Of a stretch of 64,000 bases of DNA, positions 1 to 9,104 are shown in pieces. Both the position numbers and the translations under genes were made by a program. The stretch's first letter is position 1. Each line of letters begins with the position of its first letter. The notes beneath the pieces were generated by a model. The model had not been told where the DNA came from. It saw only the letters and a program-made list of their open reading frames with translations, and made no database searches. This stretch comes from JAABRB01 sp963735025 (GTDB lineage Bacteria > Pseudomonadota > Gammaproteobacteria > Burkholderiales > SG8-39). Location: assembly GCA_963735025.1 (NCBI GenBank), contig CAVTJG010000008.1:248001-312000 (forward strand), given 5' to 3'.

Positions 1-1
1 C

Positions 2-1948
2 GAGAACGCGGGCGTGGCCCGCTACCGCACGCTCTCCCGCCGCCACCTGGAGGCGATCGACGCAGAGGCCATCAACGCCGACACGATCTACCTCAAGACT
101 CGCACCAGTCAATCGCGGCTCGGGATTGCGCAGGCTACCCGCATTCGAATGTTCCGTGATTCCGAGGAACTGGAGCTCACACCCGAGACCTTTCGCGACG
201 AGGGATACATCGCCCAGGAGTTCTCGGTGGGCATCGCGCAGGGCGAAACGGTGCGCGTCGAGAAGATCGCCTCGCTCTACACCTCGCGCGATCGCGCGAT
301 CTCCGAATGCGGGGTCGCCGCCCGCGAGGCCCTTGGCCGGCCCCTCGCCTTCGCGGCGCTTGCCGCCTCGCACGCGCTCGCCTGGGAGCATCTCTGGCGC
401 CGCTTCGACATGATCATCGAAGAGCGCGACGAAAACGCCGGCCACCGCACGCAGCTGATCATCCGCCTGCACATCTTCCACCTCCTGCAGACCGCTTCGC
501 TGAACACCATCGACCTCGACGTCGGCGTGCCTGCGCGGGGCTGGCACGGCGAGGCTTATCGCGGCCACATCTTCTGGGACGAGCTCTTCATCTTTCCTCT
601 GATCAACCTGCGCCTGCCCGAGATCACCCGCGCGCTGATCAGGTACCGTTACCGTCGGCTGAACGAAGCACGGGCGAATGCCCGCGCCGCCGGCTACCGC
701 GGCGCCATGTACCCATGGCAGAGCGGCTCGAGCGGCCGCGAGGAGACCCAGCTGCTGCATCTGAACCCCGTGTCGGGGCGCTGGCTACCCGACCATACCC
801 ACCTGCAGCGGCACGTCAACTCGGCGATCGCGTACAACATCTGGCTCTACTACCAGTCGACGCGCGACATGGAACTGATGTCCTTCTACGGCGCGGAGAT
901 GCTCCTGGAGATTGCGCGTTTCTGGGCGAGCGTCGCCACCTACAACGCCGAGCTCGATCGCTACGAGATCCGGGGCGTGGCGGGGCCGGACGAATTCCAC
1001 ACCAGCGCGCCGGACGCCGACCGGCCGGGCCTGGCGAATCACAGTTACACGAACGTCATGGCGGTGTGGGTGCTGTGCCGCGCGCGCGAGGCGCTCGCGC
1101 TGCTGCCCGAGGAACGCGCGAGAGAGCTCCGCGAGCAACTCGACCTGCACGACGACGAGCTGGAGCATTGGGACGAGGTGAGCCGCAAGATCCGCGTGGT
1201 ATTCCACGGCGACGGGATCATCAGCCAGTTCGAACGCTACGAGGATCTCACCGAGCTCGACTGGGAGGGCTACCGCAGAAAGTACGGCAACATCCACCGG
1301 CTCGACCGCCTCCTCGAGGCCGAGGGTGATTCGGTCGATCGTTACAAGGCGGCGAAGCAGGCTGACGTGCTCATGCTTTTCTACCTGTTCTCGACCGAGG
1401 AGCTCGGCGAGCTATTCAAGCGGCTCGGGTATCCGTTCGGGTACGCGACCATCCCGCGGAACATTGCGTACTACGCACCCCGCACTTCGAATGGCTCGAC
1501 CCTGGGCCGGGTGGTGGACTCCTGGGTGCTGGCTCGGTCGAGTCGTGCCCGCTCGTGGGAGATTTTCAAGGAGGCGCTGGAAAGCGACATTGCCGACATC
1601 CAGGGCGGCACGACGCCCGAGGGCATCCACCTCGGGGCCATGGCGGGCGTCGTCGATCTCCTGCAGCGCGGCTACGCGGGCATCGAGACGCGCAGCGACG
1701 CCCTGTGGCTCAACCCCTGCCTGCCGGATGAGGTCACGCGCCTGGAGATGGTGATCCGCTACCGCGGCCACGCCCTGGATATCACCATCACGCAGGACAT
1801 GATCGACGTGCACGCACTCCCGTCCAACGCGACTCCGATCACGATTGGCGTGGTGCGAGACAGCCACGAGATAGCCGCCGGGGAGAGGCGTCGCTTTCTC
1901 ACCGACGGGAGCGGCGCTCCGCGTTCCGAGGCACTGCGCTCCAACTGA
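2..1948 (+). CDS. Glycoside hydrolase family 65 phosphorylase (5' end cut by window)
   Basis: Probable inverting disaccharide phosphorylase (maltose, trehalose or kojibiose type), which splits an alpha-glucoside with phosphate in the cytoplasm. The reading frame is open back to base 2, so the GTG at base 14 is probably an internal valine and the true start lies outside the window. About 650 residues are visible; the family usually has 750-800. The (alpha/alpha)6 catalytic core is clear: the RGWHGEAYRGHIFWDE stretch near residue 175, the PWQSGSSGREETQ stretch, and the GPDEFH motif whose Glu (about residue 327 from the GTG, codon at 992) is the expected general acid. The C-terminal beta domain is present to the stop. 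The stop TGA directly abuts the stop of the convergent next gene. Which disaccharide is used cannot be told from sequence. Confidence 0.88.
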   Translation, partial: ENAGVARYRTLSRRHLEAIDAEAINADTIYLKTRTSQSRLGIAQATRIRMFRDSEELELTPETFRDEGYIAQEFSVGIAQGETVRVEKIASLYTSRDRAISECGVAAREALGRPLAFAALAASHALAWEHLWRRFDMIIEERDENAGHRTQLIIRLHIFHLLQTASLNTIDLDVGVPARGWHGEAYRGHIFWDELFIFPLINLRLPEITRALIRYRYRRLNEARANARAAGYRGAMYPWQSGSSGREETQLLHLNPVSGRWLPDHTHLQRHVNSAIAYNIWLYYQSTRDMELMSFYGAEMLLEIARFWASVATYNAELDRYEIRGVAGPDEFHTSAPDADRPGLANHSYTNVMAVWVLCRAREALALLPEERARELREQLDLHDDELEHWDEVSRKIRVVFHGDGIISQFERYEDLTELDWEGYRRKYGNIHRLDRLLEAEGDSVDRYKAAKQADVLMLFYLFSTEELGELFKRLGYPFGYATIPRNIAYYAPRTSNGSTLGRVVDSWVLARSSRARSWEIFKEALESDIADIQGGTTPEGIHLGAMAGVVDLLQRGYAGIETRSDALWLNPCLPDEVTRLEMVIRYRGHALDITITQDMIDVHALPSNATPITIGVVRDSHEIAAGERRRFLTDGSGAPRSEALRSN

Positions 1949-2737
1949 TCAGTGCCGTCGCCCTTCGGCGCGGCGCAGGAAGTCGACGAGGAGCGGCCCG
2001 CTGTCGAGCAGCTGACGCTCCCTGCGCGCATGGAACTCCGGATGCCACTGCACCCCCATCACGTCGCCCGCTCCGGTGAAGCGGATCGCCTCGATCACGC
2101 CGTCCGCCGGCGAGCGCGCCTCCACGACGAGTCCGCTACCGAGTCGATTCACACACTGATGGTGGATGCTCGTCACGCGCGCCCCCTTGGTCTCCGGATA
2201 GAGTCGCGCGAGCTCGGAGCCCGGCTCGATCGCGATGTCGTGCGCAAGCTGATCATAGACGGCTCGGTCGACATGGAGCGCGGCATCTGAAATCTGCGTC
2301 GCAATGTCCTGGTGGAGCGTGCCGCCAAACGCGACGTTGATCAACTGCGCGCCACGGCACACGCCGAGTACCGGTCGCCCCTGGATGATGCACTCCCAGA
2401 GAAGCTCGATCTCGTAGAGATCGCGGACGCGATCGCCGGCCCACTCGGCACGCAGGGGCTCCTCCCCGTAGCTCGTCGGGCTGATATCTGCGCCGCCCTG
2501 CAGCACCAGCGCGTCGATCTCGCGCACGTAGTCCGACACGTGCACGGCCGACCGCCGGACGTCCGCAGCGCTTTCGAGCGTCGGCACCATGAAGACCAGC
2601 GCGCCCTGGGACATGATCCAGTGAGCCACGGACTGCTCGAGATACTGCAGGGTCTTGTCCCCGAATCCGAGCTCGCTCGGCGGCTGGTGCATCAGCCGTG
2701 CCGAGAGCCCGATTCGCAGCGGCCTGGGTCGGGTCAT
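1949..2737 (-). CDS. Class I glutamine amidotransferase-like gamma-glutamyl hydrolase (PuuD/peptidase C26 type)
   Basis: A 262-residue protein of the gamma-glutamyl-GABA hydrolase type, which cleaves gamma-glutamyl amides in the cytoplasm. The nucleophile Cys127 sits in the elbow GVCRGAQLINVAFGG and the His/Glu pair is in GVQWHPEF near the C terminus; LQGGADISP near residue 79 is the usual preceding motif. The ATG at 2737 is preferred because the open frame further upstream runs into the end of the neighbouring ligase gene. It lies 22 bp downstream of that ligase, which makes gamma-glutamyl bonds, so the two probably act on related compounds. The true substrate (gamma-glutamyl-GABA or another amide) is not fixed by the sequence. 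Confidence 0.85.
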   Translation of the reverse strand: MTRPRPLRIGLSARLMHQPPSELGFGDKTLQYLEQSVAHWIMSQGALVFMVPTLESAADVRRSAVHVSDYVREIDALVLQGGADISPTSYGEEPLRAEWAGDRVRDLYEIELLWECIIQGRPVLGVCRGAQLINVAFGGTLHQDIATQISDAALHVDRAVYDQLAHDIAIEPGSELARLYPETKGARVTSIHHQCVNRLGSGLVVEARSPADGVIEAIRFTGAGDVMGVQWHPEFHARRERQLLDSGPLLVDFLRRAEGRRH

Positions 2738-2759
2738 TGCGTCTGCCGTGACGCGCGGT

Positions 2760-3881
2760 TCACGTTTCTCCGCGCCACTTCCGACATTGCTGCCACACCA
2801 GATCCTGAAGGGAGCCGGTCGTCTGGAAGCGGCTGCGCATCCAGCGCGAGTCCGTCGCGCTGTCGTGCACCACTGCCGCCAGCTCGTCGAGAGGATCTTC
2901 GGTCTCGAGTTCCGTGGCATGTGGCTTGAGGCGCTCGAGGGTTGCAGTGATATCGTCGCGCAGCGCCACGTGAGTCTGAGCCAGCGGGTCGATCACATCT
3001 CCTTCCAGTCCGAATCGGCACGCCTGGAAACGGTTGTAGCCGTACGAGAGATGCAGATCTTCCGAAAGCTGGAACGGGCGCTCGATCAGCAGGAAGCGTG
3101 CGAGCGTCTGGGCGTATGCCGCCAGGACGGCAGCCCGCCCGCACGTGAGCGGCGTATCGCAGACACGAATCTCGACGGTGCCGTATTCGGGCTTGGGGCG
3201 TATGTCCCAGTAGAAGTCCTTCATGCTTTCCACGATGCCCAGCTTCTGCATCTTCGTGAAGTAGTCGATGAACTCGCTCCAGCGCAGCATGAAGGGCGCG
3301 CGCCCCGAGAGGGGAAATGCGGACACCGCATTCAAGCGCGACGATTCAAACTGCGTGTCCGCCCCCTGAAAGTAGGGCGACGATGCGGCAAGCGCAACGA
3401 AGTGCGGCACGTAACGCGACATCGCGTGAACCAGGTACAGCGCGTCGTCGCCGTGCGGCACGCCAACGTGGATGTGCTGGCCAAACACGGTGAACTGCTT
3501 CGCGAGGTAGCCGTACAGCTCGGATAGGCGCTTGAATCGGGGTCGATCGTAGATTTGGCGCTCGGTCCATTGCTGGAACGGGTGTGCGCCACCGCCGCAC
3601 ACCAGGACATTCAACGTCTCTGCAGCGCCGGTCACCGCATCGCGAATGACCTTCAGCTCGGCATCGAGCGCGGCATGAGTCTGGTGGATGCCGGTGGCGA
3701 TCTCGATCATGCTCTCCGTGATCTCCGGCTTGATCTCCCCGGGGTGGGATTTACGCGCGGCGAGCTCGATCAGGTCGGATGCCGCATGGGTCAGGTCGCA
3801 GCCGAACGTCTCGACCAGCTGCAACTCGAGTTCCACCCCGATCGAGAGCGCGGCGGACTGCTTGAAATCAAGCGGCTCCAC
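2760..3881 (-). CDS. ybdK: YbdK-type carboxylate-amine ligase (GCS2 family)
   Basis: A 373-residue member of the glutamate-cysteine ligase type 2 family. These enzymes join glutamate through its gamma-carboxyl to an amine using ATP. Family marks are the N-terminal GVELELQLV strand, the EITESMIEI stretch near residue 55, FGQHIHVGV near residue 140 and GTVEIRVCD near residue 240. YbdK-like proteins have weak gamma-glutamyl-cysteine ligase activity but their physiological substrate is often unknown. The gene starts 3 bp after the antiporter stop and is followed after 22 bp by a gamma-glutamyl hydrolase, so all three are probably co-transcribed. Confidence 0.86.
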   Translation of the reverse strand: MEPLDFKQSAALSIGVELELQLVETFGCDLTHAASDLIELAARKSHPGEIKPEITESMIEIATGIHQTHAALDAELKVIRDAVTGAAETLNVLVCGGGAHPFQQWTERQIYDRPRFKRLSELYGYLAKQFTVFGQHIHVGVPHGDDALYLVHAMSRYVPHFVALAASSPYFQGADTQFESSRLNAVSAFPLSGRAPFMLRWSEFIDYFTKMQKLGIVESMKDFYWDIRPKPEYGTVEIRVCDTPLTCGRAAVLAAYAQTLARFLLIERPFQLSEDLHLSYGYNRFQACRFGLEGDVIDPLAQTHVALRDDITATLERLKPHATELETEDPLDELAAVVHDSATDSRWMRSRFQTTGSLQDLVWQQCRKWRGET

Positions 3882-3884
3882 CCA

Positions 3885-5090
3885 TCACCTCCGGTCTGCC
3901 GCGTCACCCGCCCGCCGGAGCGCGAACTGCACCGCAAGCGGGCCCAGCAGCTCGAGGATCAGAACCGCGGTGAGCACAACGGCGCCGAGCTGCGGTTCGA
4001 ACTCCGGCCAGATTCGACCTGCTTCGTGCGCCATGACCACCGCGACCCCCGACATCGGCAGGAGCCCGACCGACAGCAGCGAAGCCTTGCGGTATGAAAG
4101 GCCGCTCAGGCGCGCGAGACCCACCACCGCGACGCTCTTGCCGAGCGCACGCGCCGCCGCAAGGCCCAATCCGGCCGCGAGCGCAGTAGCGCCGAAGTCG
4201 AGCGGCAGCGCCGTGCCCGTCAAGGCAAATAGGGCGATCACGAAGAGCTGGCCGACATGGCCGAACGCCACCGTTTGAAAGCGCCGGTCCCGATCGAGCG
4301 CACGCGTCAGGATCCCGAGACCGAGCATGGCCATGACGACCGAAAGCTTAAGCGCCATCGCCACGGACACCGTGACGATCACCACGCCGACCGCCGAGAT
4401 CGTCTGAACATCGCCGCGGGGGCCCAGCCGTGCAAGCAGCACGAGCAGCGCCTTGGCAGCCACAAGCGCGAGCAATGCGGATCCGAGGACGATGTAGAGC
4501 GGGTGCAGCGCCACGAGTCCGATGCTGCCGCGCTCTTCCAGGTGCAGCCAGGCGAACAGGATTCCGAACACGACGAAGGAATAAATCGAATTGAGCGCGG
4601 TGAGGAGCTGGAGTCGGCTGGTGACCTGGCCCTGCGCGCGCAGTTCCCGCGAAACCGTCAGGACGACCGCCGGCGAGGTCGCCATCGCGATCGCTCCGGC
4701 GGCTGCGGCGACGAGCGGACTCGTGTCGACGACCAGCAGGATCCCGAACACCGCGGCGAACGCCAGCGCCGCCTCGAGGCCGCTCGTGATCAGCAGCCAC
4801 GGATTGCGACGCAACCAGCCTGGATCGACGCGAGTGCCCAGCTCGAAGAGCACGATGCCCATGGCGACTTCGAAGAAGGGCCGCAGCTCGCGCACTTCCG
4901 CGCGCGACAGCAGGCCCGTCGCCTCGGGCCCGAGCGCGGCACCGGCGATCACGTAGCCGATGATGCGCGGCAGCCTGAACACACGATTGACCACCTCGCC
5001 GAGCAGCGTCGCTCCAAGGAGCACGACGCCGAGCCAGAAGAGATGCGGGATCTCCAGCGGCCAGCTCGGCAGGAAGAAGTACTCGCCCAT
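3885..5090 (-). CDS. Kef-like cation/proton antiporter membrane protein (CPA2 family)
   Basis: An inner-membrane protein of 401 residues, almost entirely hydrophobic, with about 12 membrane segments. The RIIGYVIAGAALGPEATG stretch near residue 42 is the usual signature of the Na+/H+ exchanger (CPA2) fold, followed by FFEVAMGIVLFELGTRVD. It ends just after the last membrane segments and carries no cytosolic RCK/TrkA-N domain, unlike KefB/KefC. It leads a reverse-strand run with a gamma-glutamyl ligase (3 bp gap) and a gamma-glutamyl hydrolase. The transported ion (K+ or Na+) cannot be read from the sequence. Confidence 0.85.
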   Translation of the reverse strand: MGEYFFLPSWPLEIPHLFWLGVVLLGATLLGEVVNRVFRLPRIIGYVIAGAALGPEATGLLSRAEVRELRPFFEVAMGIVLFELGTRVDPGWLRRNPWLLITSGLEAALAFAAVFGILLVVDTSPLVAAAAGAIAMATSPAVVLTVSRELRAQGQVTSRLQLLTALNSIYSFVVFGILFAWLHLEERGSIGLVALHPLYIVLGSALLALVAAKALLVLLARLGPRGDVQTISAVGVVIVTVSVAMALKLSVVMAMLGLGILTRALDRDRRFQTVAFGHVGQLFVIALFALTGTALPLDFGATALAAGLGLAAARALGKSVAVVGLARLSGLSYRKASLLSVGLLPMSGVAVVMAHEAGRIWPEFEPQLGAVVLTAVLILELLGPLAVQFALRRAGDAADRR

Positions 5091-5202
5091 GCGTTCCGCT
5101 CGAGTCTGGGTGGGCTATCTCGCGCGATATGTGATCGAGCGATGAGGGTAAGGAGGCCGCGGGCTGACGATACCGTATGCGCCCAGACCGCTTGGGGAAG
5201 CG

Positions 5203-5883
5203 CTACGAGGACGGTTCACCCACGAGAATCAGGTGCACGCGATAGGGACCATGCGCACCCAGGATGATAACCTGCTCGATATCCCCGGTACGCGATGGCC
5301 CGGAAATGAAGTTCACTGCGCGCGGTAGCTGGCCCAGCTCGGCACGCGCGAGGTCCCACGCGTCCTCCATGTGCTTGACGAGGCGATGCGTCGAGACGAT
5401 CGCGATGTGCGTCTCGGGGAGCAGGCTGACGCTTGCAGGCGTGTCGGGGCCCGAAACGACCATCAGCGTGCCGGTTTCCGCGATGCCCGCGAACGCACCG
5501 GTGATGCCGACCAGGTCCGCGCCGACGGCTGCGCGCGCCGCAAGGTCGAATCCGGCACCGCGCCAATCGAGATGCGCAAGCTGCGGCCAGACGCAGCCCG
5601 TCAACGGCAGCCCACCTGCCTTCAGAAAGCGCGCCGCGGCGGCCGGCGCGTCCGCCAGGGTGGCAACCATGTCGGTCGTCGTCTGCATCGACTCGGCGCG
5701 GGTCCGGAAGCGCGTGACGACGTCATCCTCGACCTGCGGAATCGGACCGCGCGGATGGGCCTGAAGATAGGTCTCCACGTCCGCACGCTCGTCGGCGGTC
5801 GGACCGCGACCGCCATGTCCCTGCGCACGCCGGATTCGCCCGAGGATAGATTTCCGCGCCTGATCTGATTTCCCGATGCTCAT
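5203..5883 (-). CDS. LUD-domain protein, LutC-like
   Basis: A 226-residue protein matching the LutC/YkgG (LUD domain) family. In the LutABC complex these proteins support oxidation of L-lactate to pyruvate. Typical features are the N-terminal helical stretch with RKSILGRIRRA, the VGADLVGITGAFAGIAETGT core, and SGPSRTGDIEQVIILGAHGP near the C terminus. ATG 5883 is chosen because sequence further upstream is repeat DNA. LutA and LutB are not next to it, but glcDEF (53 kb) supplies similar iron-sulfur and flavin subunits. No strong Shine-Dalgarno precedes the start. Confidence 0.85.
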   Translation of the reverse strand: MSIGKSDQARKSILGRIRRAQGHGGRGPTADERADVETYLQAHPRGPIPQVEDDVVTRFRTRAESMQTTTDMVATLADAPAAAARFLKAGGLPLTGCVWPQLAHLDWRGAGFDLAARAAVGADLVGITGAFAGIAETGTLMVVSGPDTPASVSLLPETHIAIVSTHRLVKHMEDAWDLARAELGQLPRAVNFISGPSRTGDIEQVIILGAHGPYRVHLILVGEPSS

Positions 5884-5902
5884 AGACAGAAGCGGAAGGT
5901 CA

Positions 5903-5980
5903 CGAACGGGAGGAAACCGGCTGGTTTCCTTCGGAAAAAAAGCCGAAGGATACGAACAGGAGGAAACCGGCTGGTTTCCT
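5903..5980. repeat. 28-bp direct repeat carrying a palindrome, two copies 50 bp apart
   Basis: Bases 5903-5930 and 5953-5980 are the same 28-bp block with one difference. Each copy ends in a 20-bp near-palindrome with arms AGGAAACC and GGTTTCCT (5911-5930 and 5961-5980). Between them CCTTCGG (5928-5934) and CCGAAGG (5943-5949) form a third hairpin around an A-rich loop. It lies upstream of the lutC-like gene and downstream of pntB, so it could act as a terminator or processing site. Confidence 0.7.
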
Positions 5981-6034
5981 CCCGTTACCCTCCTTCCCGC
6001 TGAGCGCAGACCTTCGCAGGACAAGGGTTGTCAT

Positions 6035-6080
6035 CCCCTCCTTTCCAAGGAGGGGTGCCGGCGCAGCCGGCGGGGTGGTT
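6035..6080. repeat. REP-like extragenic double hairpin
   Basis: A perfect 9-bp stem CCCCTCCTT/AAGGAGGGG with a 3-base loop (6035-6055) is followed directly by GCCGGC-GCA-GCCGGC (6057-6071) and GGGGTGGTT. This layout matches a short extragenic repeat that I recall as widespread in betaproteobacterial genomes. It sits 25 bp beyond the pntB stop and could end that transcript, although no T-run follows. Confidence 0.6.
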
Positions 6081-6105
6081 CCAGCGTGCGCATCAATTCT
6101 CATAG

Positions 6106-7503
6106 TCAATCCAGCGCTTTGACGACATCTTCGATGACTTTCTTTGCGTCACCAAAGACCATCATGGTCTTGTCCATGTAGAAGAGCGGATTGTCGAGGC
6201 CCGCATAGCCGGCCGCCATGGAGCGCTTGTTGACCACCACCGTGCGCGCCTTGTGCGCTTCCAGGATCGGCATGCCGTAGATCGCGCTGCCCTTCTCGAG
6301 GGCGAGCGGGTTCACCACGTCGTTTGCGCCGAGGATGAGCGCGATGTCCGCCGTGCCGAATTCGTTGTTGATGTCCTCCATCTCGAACACCTGGTCGTAG
6401 GGCACTTCGGCCTCTGCGAGCAGCACATTCATGTGCCCGGGCATCCGGCCCGCCACCGGGTGAATCGCGTAGCGCACCTGGACGCCCTTCTCGATCAGCT
6501 TCTGGGCCATTTCCTTCACTGCGTGCTGCGCACGCGCGACCGCGAGACCGTAACCCGGCACGATCAGGACGCTTTCGGCATTCCCGAGCAGAAACGCGAG
6601 GTCCTCCGCCGAACCGGACTTGACCTGCTTCTGCTCGGCTCCTACAGCGGCCGCACCTTCCGCCGCGCCGAAACCGCCGAGGATGACACTGAAGAACGAG
6701 CGATTCATCGCCCGGCACATGATGTAGGAAAGGATCGCGCCCGAGGAGCCGACGAGCGAGCCGGCGATGATCAGCATCGTGTTGCCGAGCGAGAAGCCGA
6801 TGCCGGCCGCCGCCCAGCCCGAATAGCTGTTGAGCATCGAGATCACCACCGGCATGTCCGCACCACCGATCGGAATGATGATCAGCACCCCGAGCACAAA
6901 TGCGATCGCCGTCATGACGATGAAGGGCGTCCAGCCTTTGTCGCCCGCGAGGAAGAAGGCCACACCGAATCCGATCATCGCGATCGCGAGGATCAGGTTG
7001 ACCAGATGCTGCCCACGAAAGAGCACCGGCGCGCTGGAGAAAAGGCGGAAGTGCTTGCCCAGTCCGGCAAGCTTGCCGAACGCGATGACCGAGCCGGAAA
7101 ACGTGAGTGCGCCGACAAACGTCCCGATGAAGAGCTCGAGCCGGTTGCCGGGAGGCATCGGCACGTGGATGCCGAACGCCGCGGGATTGTTCACCGCCGC
7201 GATCGCGATGAGCACGGCCGCCATGCCTACCAGCGAATGCATTGCGGCCACCAGCTCGGGCATCTGGGTCATCTCGACCCGTCGTGCGACGACCGCCCCG
7301 ATCGTTCCCCCGATCACGATGGCAATGACGATCAGCGTGTGGTTCTTGACGATCGCCATCGTGAATGCGATGGCGATGACCATCCCGACGATGCCGAAGA
7401 GATTTCCCCGGCGTGCGGACGCGGGGCTGGACAGTCCCTTGAGCGCCAGGATGAACAGGACCGAGGCGAGAAGGTACCAGAGTGCGAGTTGATTGCCGGT
7501 CAT
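6106..7503 (-). CDS. pntB: NAD(P) transhydrogenase subunit beta
   Basis: Membrane subunit of the proton-translocating transhydrogenase, which drives hydride transfer from NADH to NADP+ with the proton gradient. It has 465 residues, the usual length. The first 270 or so residues form about nine membrane helices. The C-terminal NADP-binding domain shows VPGYGLAVARAQHAVKEM, MPGHMNVLLAEA, and GANDVVNPLA near residue 390, then the typical KRSMAAGYAG loop. ATG 7503 lies 10 bp after the pntAb stop. The three subunit genes pntAa, pntAb and pntB follow one another on the reverse strand, the arrangement seen in many alpha- and betaproteobacteria. Confidence 0.96.
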   Translation of the reverse strand: MTGNQLALWYLLASVLFILALKGLSSPASARRGNLFGIVGMVIAIAFTMAIVKNHTLIVIAIVIGGTIGAVVARRVEMTQMPELVAAMHSLVGMAAVLIAIAAVNNPAAFGIHVPMPPGNRLELFIGTFVGALTFSGSVIAFGKLAGLGKHFRLFSSAPVLFRGQHLVNLILAIAMIGFGVAFFLAGDKGWTPFIVMTAIAFVLGVLIIIPIGGADMPVVISMLNSYSGWAAAGIGFSLGNTMLIIAGSLVGSSGAILSYIMCRAMNRSFFSVILGGFGAAEGAAAVGAEQKQVKSGSAEDLAFLLGNAESVLIVPGYGLAVARAQHAVKEMAQKLIEKGVQVRYAIHPVAGRMPGHMNVLLAEAEVPYDQVFEMEDINNEFGTADIALILGANDVVNPLALEKGSAIYGMPILEAHKARTVVVNKRSMAAGYAGLDNPLFYMDKTMMVFGDAKKVIEDVVKALD

Positions 7504-7513
7504 CGTCGGATCC

Positions 7514-7831
7514 TCAGCCCTTCTGCGCGCTGCCCTTGGGCTCTTTTTTCTTGAACATCTGTAGCATGCGGTGCGTGACGAGAAATCCGCCGAAGGTGTT
7601 GATCGCCACAAGGCCGACCGCCACCGCGCCGACGACCGAACCGAAGTCGGTCTCCTCCGGACCTGCGGCGAGAATCGCGCCGACCATGATCACCGAGCTG
7701 ATGGCGTTCGTGACGCTCATCAGTGGCGTGTGCAGCGCAGGCGTGACGTTCCAGATCACGTGGTAGCCGACGAAGACCGCCAGCACGAAGACGATCAGAT
7801 AGAAGACGGTCGGGTCGATGGATCCAGTCAT
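7514..7831 (-). CDS. pntAb: NAD(P) transhydrogenase subunit alpha, membrane part
   Basis: A 105-residue protein corresponding to the C-terminal membrane portion of E. coli PntA. Three or four hydrophobic helices are visible, with the conserved GYHVIWNVTPALHTPLMSVT and NTFGGFLVTHRML stretches. ATG 7831 is preceded by GAGG and lies 10 bp after the pntAa stop. It works in the inner membrane together with PntAa and PntB. Confidence 0.95.
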   Translation of the reverse strand: MTGSIDPTVFYLIVFVLAVFVGYHVIWNVTPALHTPLMSVTNAISSVIMVGAILAAGPEETDFGSVVGAVAVGLVAINTFGGFLVTHRMLQMFKKKEPKGSAQKG

Positions 7832-7841
7832 CTCGAGTTCC

Positions 7842-8972
7842 TCACTGTTTCTTGGCCACTGCGCCGTCGATGCAGACGAGCGCGCCGGCGATGATCTCGT
7901 CCTCGCGGTCGAGCTTGCGCTCCCCGGTCTTGGGATCGGCAAGCAGGCCGAAGAAGTTGAGCACGTTGCGCGCATACAGCGCGCTTGCGTCGGCTGCCAG
8001 GAGCGCAGGAAGGTTGGCCAGACCGACGATCTTCACCCCGTGCTTGAGCACGATCTTGCCGGCCTCCGAACCCTCCACGTTGCCACCCTGCTCGACCGCA
8101 AGGTCGACGACCACCGACCCCGGCTTCATTCCCTTGACCGTGTCCTCCCGGATCAAACGCGGCGCGGGACGGCCGGGAATGAGCGCGGTCGTGATCACGA
8201 TGTCGGCGGCCCGCGCCCGCTGATCGACGAGCTCCGACTGACGGCGCATCCAGTCCGCCGGCATGGGTCGCGCATAGCCACCCACGCCTTCGGCGATCGA
8301 GCGCTCCTCGTCGGTCAGGTACGGAACGTCGAGGAATTTCGCGCCGAGCGATTCGATCTGCTCCTTCACCGCGGGGCGCACGTCCGACGCCTCGATGACC
8401 GCGCCGAGGCGCTTGGCGGTCGCGATCGCCTGCAGGCCCGCCACGCCGGCGCCGAGGATCAACACGCGCGCGGCCTTCACCGTTCCCGCAGCGGTCATCA
8501 GCATCGGCATGAACCGGCCATACTCGTTCGCCGCGATGATGACCGCCTTGTAGCCCGCGATGTTCGCCTGCGAGGACAGCACGTCCATGGATTGCGCGCG
8601 CGTGGTCCGCGGCAGCGATTCCAGGGCGAAGCCGGTGATGCCGGTCTTCGCATAGCTCTCGATGACATTGGCGTCATAGGGATTCAGCAGGCCGACGAGG
8701 ATCGCACCCTGCTTCATCTGGCCAACGACGCTCGCATCGGGACCACGTACCACCAGCACGATGTCGCACTGCGTGAACACCTCGGCGGGGGACCCCGCAA
8801 TCGTCGCGCCGGCCGCTGCGAAATCCGCATCCGGGATGCTCGCGCCGGCGCCGGCGCCCGCCTGCACGAGCACCTTGTGGTGACCGCCGGCGACGAGTTT
8901 CTTCACCGTCTCGGGCGTCGCGGCGACACGCGCCTCGCCCGCGCGAGTCTCGGCGGGAATACCGATAAGCAT
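7842..8972 (-). CDS. pntAa: NAD(P) transhydrogenase subunit alpha, NAD-binding part
   Basis: The soluble NAD(H)-binding subunit of transhydrogenase, 376 residues, alanine-dehydrogenase fold. The N-terminal GIPAETRAGEARVAATPE stretch and the Rossmann motif GAGVAGLQAIATAKRLGA near residue 170 are both present, and the protein ends soon after a short linker, as expected for the split form. ATG 8972 is preceded by AGGGGGAC at good spacing. It is the first gene of pntAa-pntAb-pntB; the DNA before it up to 9205 holds no gene and probably contains the promoter. Confidence 0.95.
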   Translation of the reverse strand: MLIGIPAETRAGEARVAATPETVKKLVAGGHHKVLVQAGAGAGASIPDADFAAAGATIAGSPAEVFTQCDIVLVVRGPDASVVGQMKQGAILVGLLNPYDANVIESYAKTGITGFALESLPRTTRAQSMDVLSSQANIAGYKAVIIAANEYGRFMPMLMTAAGTVKAARVLILGAGVAGLQAIATAKRLGAVIEASDVRPAVKEQIESLGAKFLDVPYLTDEERSIAEGVGGYARPMPADWMRRQSELVDQRARAADIVITTALIPGRPAPRLIREDTVKGMKPGSVVVDLAVEQGGNVEGSEAGKIVLKHGVKIVGLANLPALLAADASALYARNVLNFFGLLADPKTGERKLDREDEIIAGALVCIDGAVAKKQ

Positions 8973-9104
8973 GCTTGTCCCCCTTGCTGTCTGCTGCTTG
9001 CGCGCCGGAAGGCAGATTCGCTCTGGTGGCCGTTCGAGTGGCCGGCGCAACGAGTTGGCCGATGATACAACAGCGCGCGCGGCCCTGGCCAACGCCCGTA
9101 CCAA

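Noticed and set aside
4257..5267. Long open frame on the strand opposite the antiporter gene
   Set aside because: Composition (rich in Arg, His, Asp, Gln) is the mirror of a GC-rich coding strand; no family motif and it spans a well-supported gene. The same holds for large open frames opposite pntB, the osmoprotectant fusion and the aconitase.
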